Under the pieces are notes generated by a model. It had not been told where the DNA came from. It did no database searches and saw only the letters and a program-made list of their open reading frames with translations. Shown here in pieces: positions 59,446 to 64,000 of a DNA stretch of 64,000 nt. The DNA comes from Luteibacter anthropi (GTDB lineage Bacteria; Pseudomonadota; Gammaproteobacteria; Xanthomonadales; Rhodanobacteraceae). Location: assembly GCF_011759365.1 (NCBI RefSeq), contig NZ_JAARLZ010000001.1, positions 124,001 to 188,000 of the forward strand. Direction: 5' to 3'. Made by a program: the position numbers and the translations under genes. The first letter of the stretch is position 1, and the number at the start of each line of letters is the position of its first letter.

Positions 59446-60351
59446 TCACGGAAGGTTCCCGATGAACTCGGACAGCGCCTGTCCGATGTCACGTGGCGAA
59501 TCTTCCTGCAAGACATGCGATCCCTTCACTTTCACCTCTTTCTGGTTCGACCAGCTCCGGGCGTAGTCCAGCGCGGCGCCGGAAAGCGCTGCCCCCGGAT
59601 CGCCGGCGATAAGCAGCTTCGGGATATCCGATCTCGCTATCCATTCGCTTGCGGAAGTCACGATATCCGCCACTTCTTCGGGCTCGCCATTGATGGGGAG
59701 CTCTCGTGGCCATGCGAGCATGGCTTCGCGCCTTTCCGGATCGCGATAGGGCATGCGATAGCCATTCATGGTCTCGTCGTCCATCTTTTCAATGACCGTA
59801 TGCGGAAAGATGCCTTCAATGAAGAGGTTTTCCTCCATGATCATCTTCCTTCCCACCGGCGACCTCAGTGCCTGGAACATCTTTCGCATGCCATCCGGAA
59901 ACTCGGACCAGCGCGATGGCCTGATGATCCCCTCCATATAGGCGAATCCCGCCACACGTGACCGGTACCGGCTCGCCCAGTACGAGGCCAGCGCCGTGCC
60001 CCAGTCGTGGGAGACGAGCACGATCTTCTCGCCCAGGTTCATTTTCCCGAACCATGCATCCAGGTAACGAACATGGTCATGGAAACGGTAGCTGCCCGAA
60101 GGCGATAGCCCCGACAGGCCCATGCCGATCAGATCGGGGGCGAGGCAGCGCCCGTTTCCTTTTACATACGGGATGACATTCCGCCACACGTATGACCAGG
60201 TGGGATTGCCATGCAGGAAGACGATGGGCCGACCTTCACCCACATCGACATAGCTCATGCTGGAATCGAGTACAGGCACGCTACGGCGCTGATGCCGGTC
60301 GCCATGGGACTCAGGATCGGTGGAAAAGGAAGTCGAACGCGCGGTTGACAC
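59446..60351 (-). CDS. haloalkane dehalogenase-like alpha/beta hydrolase
   Basis: The product is 301 residues. The nucleophile Asp116 in VSHDWGTA, followed by Trp117, and Asn49 in FLHGNPTWSYVWRNVIP are the halide-binding pair of subfamily II haloalkane dehalogenases. The catalytic acid would be Glu140 (YMEGIIRP) and the base His279 (SHVLQED). The enzyme cleaves carbon-halogen bonds by hydrolysis. The first about 25 residues are a variable extension without a clear signal peptide. It stands alone on the strand. Confidence 0.9.
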   Translation of the reverse strand: MSTARSTSFSTDPESHGDRHQRRSVPVLDSSMSYVDVGEGRPIVFLHGNPTWSYVWRNVIPYVKGNGRCLAPDLIGMGLSGLSPSGSYRFHDHVRYLDAWFGKMNLGEKIVLVSHDWGTALASYWASRYRSRVAGFAYMEGIIRPSRWSEFPDGMRKMFQALRSPVGRKMIMEENLFIEGIFPHTVIEKMDDETMNGYRMPYRDPERREAMLAWPRELPINGEPEEVADIVTSASEWIARSDIPKLLIAGDPGAALSGAALDYARSWSNQKEVKVKGSHVLQEDSPRDIGQALSEFIGNLP

Positions 60352-60527
60352 GGTGAAGCCCTCACGATGAATGATTGATCCGGCGTCACGAAGCCGATCG
60401 TCGATACCTCAACGATCCAGGCCTTCTGGCCCGCTCGATCAGCGTTTGGTCAGGCTATTCCGGTCGACAGACGCTATACAGCCGTCCGCTCCGGACGATC
60501 TGTTACCGCTATCCGGACAATCGGGAT

Positions 60528-60769
60528 CTAGGCGACGGATTCGGCCGCGGCGAGGGTGAGTTGTTGCTGCATCCACTGCATTTCCGGATGCGGCATCAGG
60601 GCGGCGGACGCCAGCATGCTGCACGTGACTGGCTCGGCATCGAAGGGCAGCTCAAACACGGCCATGGCCGTCGTTTTATTGCCTTTCGCGCCAGTCGCTC
60701 TGGCAGGACTCCAATCAGCCCCGATGCTTCTACGATCAAGGGTAGTACCAGGAAACTGGGCACCGTCAT
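60528..60769 (-). pseudogene. C-terminal remnant of a LysR family regulator, frameshifted
   Basis: Reading on the minus strand from the ATG at 60769, MTVPSFLVLPLIVEASGLIG and VLPERLARK match the end of a LysR effector domain. The match continues after a frame change near 60665 as MAVFELPFDAEPVTCSMLAS through WMQQQLTLAAAE, to TAG at 60528. The N-terminal three quarters is missing and the 5' end meets the MAPEG gene stop. It parallels the C-terminus of the LysR gene at 54.0 kb. A sequencing error could explain the frameshift but not the missing front. Confidence 0.75.
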
Positions 60770-61167
60770 CGCGAGAAGATGGGCCAGGCCACCATCAGGG
60801 TCGCGACGACACCGGCCAGGAAGGCCAGCGTGCGTATGCCCGGGATACCAGCGGCATAGACGACGTAATGAACGATACGCGCGACCAGGTACAGCTTGGC
60901 GGCCAGCACGGTACCTGCCGTGCTGATACCCACCAGCGAAGCAATGAGTACCAGCGGCGCATACACCGCCAGGTTCTCGATGGCATTGGCATGCGCCGCG
61001 CGCGCCCGGCGCGCCCAGGCCGGATCGGGGCGACGCTCGAAATCCGGGTTGGCGGCCGCCGCCATCGGACCGTGCGCCACCATGCGTCCCAGGATATAAG
61101 GCACCCACATCAGGGCCGTGACGACGACGGTGATCGCGAGGTAACGCAGTTCGATGGTCAGTGTCAC
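60766..61167 (-). CDS. MAPEG family membrane protein
   Basis: The product is 133 residues from the GTG at 61167, which has GGAGG 8 bases upstream; an ATG nine codons earlier lacks such a site. It has four predicted membrane helices and the MAPEG features RMVAHGPMAAAANPDFERRPDPAWARRARAAHANAIENLAVYAP. These are glutathione-dependent membrane enzymes or relatives; the substrate is unknown. The stop overlaps the start of a LysR remnant, so its 3' flank is a rearranged junction. Confidence 0.85.
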   Translation of the reverse strand: MTLTIELRYLAITVVVTALMWVPYILGRMVAHGPMAAAANPDFERRPDPAWARRARAAHANAIENLAVYAPLVLIASLVGISTAGTVLAAKLYLVARIVHYVVYAAGIPGIRTLAFLAGVVATLMVAWPIFSR

Positions 61168-61282
61168 GGTGGGTTCCTCCGGTAGGTATCGCATGCCTTG
61201 GTGATCAAGGTTGAGGCGAGTCTAGACCTCGTCCTGTCCGGTCGATAGAGTCGCGAACGACATAATGGGAACTGTTTACGAC

Positions 61283-62251
61283 ATGAAGATCTGCGTCCTC
61301 GCCCTGGATGGTGTCTTCGATACGGGCATGACGGCGCTGCTGGATACGCTGGAAACCGCGAACGAACTCGCGCTCCAGGGCGGCGCGCGAAAAAGGCCGT
61401 TCGACGTGGCGCTGGTCGGCGTACGCCGGAGGATCAGGACCGGACTGGGGTTTTCCTTGCAGGTCGATGCCGCACAGGCCCATCCGCGTCCACATTGGGT
61501 CGTGGTTCCCGCCATCAACGAAAAGCGTCCCGAACGCCTGCTGGCCGTTCTGGAGCGACGCGATGTCATCGCCGCCAGCGAATGCCTGCGTACCTGGCAT
61601 GATGCCGGTTGCGGTATGGCGGCAGCGTGCATAGGCACCTTCCTGCTGGCCGAAGCGGGATTGCTTGACGGGCACGATGCCACGACGACCTGGGCACTGT
61701 CGCCGCTGTTCCGGCAGAGATATCCACAGGTCTGCCTGGATCATTCGCGCATGCTGGTTACCTCGGGCAAGACGGTGACGGCCGGTTCGATGATGGGCCA
61801 TCTCGACCTGGCGCTCTGGCTCGTGCAACAGGCAAGCCCGGATCTCGCCTCCGTCGTTGCCAGCTATATGCTGATCGACCGGCGTGCCACCCAGGCCCGG
61901 TATGTCATTCCCGATCACCTGGCCCGGGCCGACCCGATGGTCGCGCGATTCGACCGCTGGGCCCGTGCGAATCTTGCCATGGGGTTTTCATTGCAGGATG
62001 CGGCCGACAAACTGCATGTCCATCCGCGCACCCTCCAGCGACGCACGGAAGATGTCCTGGGCAAATCACCCCTGGCTTTCTTTCAGGACCTGCGTCTGGA
62101 GCGTGCGCAGGAACTGGTGGCTGAAGGCATGCATATCGATGCCGTGGCCAGCGAGGTGGGTTATGCGAATGCCGGCACGCTGCGCAACCTGCTTCGCCGC
62201 AAGCTCGGCAAGGGTGTACGCGAGCTCCGGTCACCGATGCGGGGTACTTGA
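61283..62251 (+). CDS. GlxA-type AraC family regulator (DJ-1/PfpI + HTH)
   Basis: The product is 322 residues from the ATG at 61283; an ATG six codons upstream (61265) is an alternative. The N-terminal DJ-1/PfpI-like domain (1-180) has the nucleophile-elbow-like AAACIGTF and TWALSPLF regions; the C-terminal AraC HTH (about 225-318) includes LQDAADKLHVHPRTLQRRTEDVLGKSPLAFFQDLRLERA. It is divergent from MAPEG and precedes a GST, both possible targets. Confidence 0.9.
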   Translation: MKICVLALDGVFDTGMTALLDTLETANELALQGGARKRPFDVALVGVRRRIRTGLGFSLQVDAAQAHPRPHWVVVPAINEKRPERLLAVLERRDVIAASECLRTWHDAGCGMAAACIGTFLLAEAGLLDGHDATTTWALSPLFRQRYPQVCLDHSRMLVTSGKTVTAGSMMGHLDLALWLVQQASPDLASVVASYMLIDRRATQARYVIPDHLARADPMVARFDRWARANLAMGFSLQDAADKLHVHPRTLQRRTEDVLGKSPLAFFQDLRLERAQELVAEGMHIDAVASEVGYANAGTLRNLLRRKLGKGVRELRSPMRGT

Positions 62252-62346
62252 AACTCGCTTCAGCGCCCTTGGCATCGATGGGTTCACGCCTTCGGGTCTA
62301 GTATCAGCAGGCGCCAGCACGGTCCATCCACCGAAGGAGCCCGACG

Positions 62347-63003
62347 ATGTCCATCACCATCACCGCCTTTGACAGGTCGCCCGATGGCGGCAAGGGACTT
62401 GCGCGCGACACGCGTGTGCGTTGGGCGCTGGAAGAGCTGGGGCTGCCCTACGAGGTGCGCTTCGTATCGTTCAAGACGATGAAGGAGCCCGCACACCTGG
62501 CCCGCCATCCGTTCGGGCAGATTCCCACCTTCGAAGAAGGTGAGCTGGTGCTGTTCGAGACCGGATCGATCCTTCTCCATCTTGCCACGCATCATGCGGG
62601 CCTGCTGCCCGACGATGCCAATGCAAGGGCACGCGCCATTACCTGGCTGTTTGCCGCCCTCAGTACGGTGGAACCACCCATCCTCGAACTAAGCAATGCC
62701 AGGTTCGCCGAAGGTGACAAGCCCTGGACTGCCGAACGCATGCCACTGGTCAAGGAACGCATCGGTCAGCGGCTTCGCCAGCTCGCCATGTGGCTTGGTG
62801 AGGCTGAATGGCTTGATGGTGCATTCAGCGCAGGCGACCTGATGATGATCTCGGTGATGCTGAGGCTGCGGCCATCGGGCATCCTGGATGAACATCCCTC
62901 CCTGGCCGCTTATGTCGCCCGGGGTGAGGCCAGGCCTGCCTACCGTCGGGCTTATGCGGCGCAATGGGCCGTCAACGCCGGGCCTGATGCGGGCTGCGCG
63001 TAG
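62347..63003 (+). CDS. glutathione S-transferase family protein
   Basis: The product is 218 residues, with GAAGGAG about 8 bases before the ATG. The N-terminal thioredoxin-like domain (RDTRVRWALEELGLPYEV, HPFGQIPTFEEGELVLFETGSILLHLA) and helical C-terminal domain (ITWLFAALSTVEPPI..., AFSAGDLMMISVML) are complete. It is probably a detoxification enzyme. It lies 95 bp after the AraC-type regulator on the same strand and may be controlled by it. Confidence 0.92.
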   Translation: MSITITAFDRSPDGGKGLARDTRVRWALEELGLPYEVRFVSFKTMKEPAHLARHPFGQIPTFEEGELVLFETGSILLHLATHHAGLLPDDANARARAITWLFAALSTVEPPILELSNARFAEGDKPWTAERMPLVKERIGQRLRQLAMWLGEAEWLDGAFSAGDLMMISVMLRLRPSGILDEHPSLAAYVARGEARPAYRRAYAAQWAVNAGPDAGCA

Positions 63004-63565
63004 GAAGAGCGACTCCGCCGTAGCCATCATGGGTGCCATGCCGGCGTTTCGGGCACTCCCTTCGCAAGTTCATGCGCATTTACGGCATAAATAGAGCGAC
63101 CGCTCACCGGGAAATACCCTTTTCCACCCGGCACTGACCAGTGAACATGCCGAATCGGCGGCAACTTCACGGCTCTTTCATGGATCGCATGAATTATCGG
63201 GCCCACCAAAGCGCCGGGGCAGCCGGCTGCAAACGTCAAGACCCGCAACAGGTCGAGCGTCACGCTCAAGGGATCCGCACTTCTTCCGCATGCCATGGCC
63301 CGAAGCCGGCAGGCACCACCGTGCGACATGTCCTGAATCAGCGTCGGTAACGTCAGGCCTGCACGGATAAACACGGCACAACAGGAGTGCAAAGGCGGAA
63401 AAGGGGCTACCTGTCAGATGCCATTCGAATTGTCGCTTGCGACGCGTTGCGTTGTATCGCCACTCGTCTTCATGCAGGCGACAAGTGTGAGGAGAACGTA
63501 GGAAGGCTATAGAGAGCCACGCAGTGAGTAGAGATCAATACTTCAATCACTCAAGGAGACAACAC
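63004..63565. other. 562-bp region without a convincing gene
   Basis: It is less GC-rich than the rest of the window. The longest reading is a 121-codon frame on the minus strand (63027-63392), with no ribosome site and no family I recognise. It may be a decayed gene or a long promoter region for the small secreted protein. Confidence 0.4.
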
Positions 63566-63919
63566 GTGCGAATTCAAGCAATCAAGGCGGCTGCCTGTAC
63601 GATGTTCCTGATGTTTTCGGCCACTGCCATCGCGCAGGATGCCGGACAGGATGAGTCGCTGAACTTCTCCCATGGCGTCAGGAGCATCACCCCTGCCCCG
63701 TCGATAGCACTTGCCGGTCCGTATACGCACTTCTGCCTGCAGAGCAAGCTCAAAGACACCGGCGGCACGTACAAGTGCAACTGGATGGAAAGCTTTGCGG
63801 CCGCCTGCGAAATCAAGGATTTCGTGGGAGAGATCTACAAGGGCGCCATCATCGATGGCCCCAAGGTCCTCGGTAACTGCCCCAACGGCAGCCCTGTCGT
63901 CATGGTGACCCACTACTGA
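63566..63919 (+). CDS. small secreted protein of unknown function
   Basis: The GTG at 63566 has a clear AAGGAGA 6 bases upstream; no ATG fits. The 117-residue product has a signal peptide (RIQAIKAAACTMFLMFSATAIAQ) and a mature part of about 93 residues with four Cys (FCLQS, YKCNW, AACEI, GNCPNG) that could form two disulfides. I do not recognise a family. It is probably periplasmic or exported. A hairpin follows it. Confidence 0.75.
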   Translation: MRIQAIKAAACTMFLMFSATAIAQDAGQDESLNFSHGVRSITPAPSIALAGPYTHFCLQSKLKDTGGTYKCNWMESFAAACEIKDFVGEIYKGAIIDGPKVLGNCPNGSPVVMVTHY

Positions 63920-63927
63920 CGATGGAT

Positions 63928-63965
63928 GGATGGAACCTCCAGGCATGATCCCGGGGGTTCCATCC
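63928..63965 (+). terminator. hairpin downstream of the small secreted protein
   Basis: The stem GGATGGAACC/GGTTCCATCC with an 18-base loop, the inner CC/GG of which can extend it, is followed by TTCGG. The T-tract is weak, so it may be bidirectional with a gene beyond the window. Confidence 0.55.
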
Positions 63966-64000
63966 TTCGGTAGCGCACGGATCAGATGGTCTTCAACAAT

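Noticed and set aside
63027-63392. 121-codon frame on the - strand before the small secreted protein
   Set aside because: No ribosome site or known family. It could be a decayed gene, but I cannot support it.

Overview
The window is GC-rich, densely coded chromosomal DNA from a Gram-negative gammaproteobacterium. The gene mix points to the Xanthomonadales, most likely Rhodanobacteraceae (Luteibacter/Dyella/Rhodanobacter-like): several TonB-dependent receptors, Fur-type boxes, a DcaP-like porin, paired REP elements built on a GTAGGAGCGCGC core, and the xanthomonad-type repeat with a GTCGTTCC core. The genus is inferred from gene content, not from a marker gene. I see no rRNA, tRNA, CRISPR array, prophage or intact insertion sequence.

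Layout. 0-6.3 kb: DUF885 hydrolase, a YafY-type regulator with a GST and a 57-codon leader ORF, fructose-1,6-bisphosphatase, a patatin lipoprotein and a TetR regulator. 6.6-17 kb: GH19 chitinase; an iron-uptake block (TonB receptor divergent from DUF3649-PepSY-DUF3325, with two Fur-like boxes between); CocE/NonD hydrolase; M24 peptidase; AA10 lytic polysaccharide monooxygenase. 17-26 kb: nitronate monooxygenase, InaA-type kinase, a second siderophore receptor behind a perfect Fur box, and a large autotransporter. 26-33 kb: an unknown small-barrel-like protein, then an operon of DcaP-like porin, arginine/agmatine-type antiporter and arginine/lysine/ornithine decarboxylase. 33-40 kb: one 2281-residue secreted protein with a GH2 domain at the N-terminus and a GH64 beta-1,3-glucanase at the C-terminus. 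40-46 kb: GNAT, MocR regulator, TonB receptor. 46-51 kb: a five-gene redox operon divergent from a LysR gene. 51-64 kb: small proteins, DUF2252, NmrA-like protein with LysR, a degenerate response regulator, DsbG, GNAT, a LysR/F420-reductase-like pair, haloalkane dehalogenase, a LysR remnant, MAPEG, GlxA-type AraC regulator, GST and a small secreted protein.

Themes. (1) Degradation of fungal or other chitin/beta-1,3-glucan walls: chitinase, LPMO and the GH2/GH64 giant. (2) Iron acquisition under Fur. (3) Acid resistance or polyamine production, with an outer-membrane channel in the same operon. (4) Many small redox/detoxification genes, each next to a divergent regulator. Two perfect CRP/Clp-type sites lie about 122 bp upstream of the autotransporter and of the porin operon, which may place both in one regulon.

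Less expected features are the GH2-GH64 fusion with an altered GH2 acid/base motif, a response regulator lacking the phospho-acceptor Asp and the conserved Lys, two adjacent SDRs each lacking one catalytic-motif residue, a dense cluster of perfect DnaA boxes at 49-56 kb with a repeated palindromic module, and two small ORFs (57 and 25 codons).
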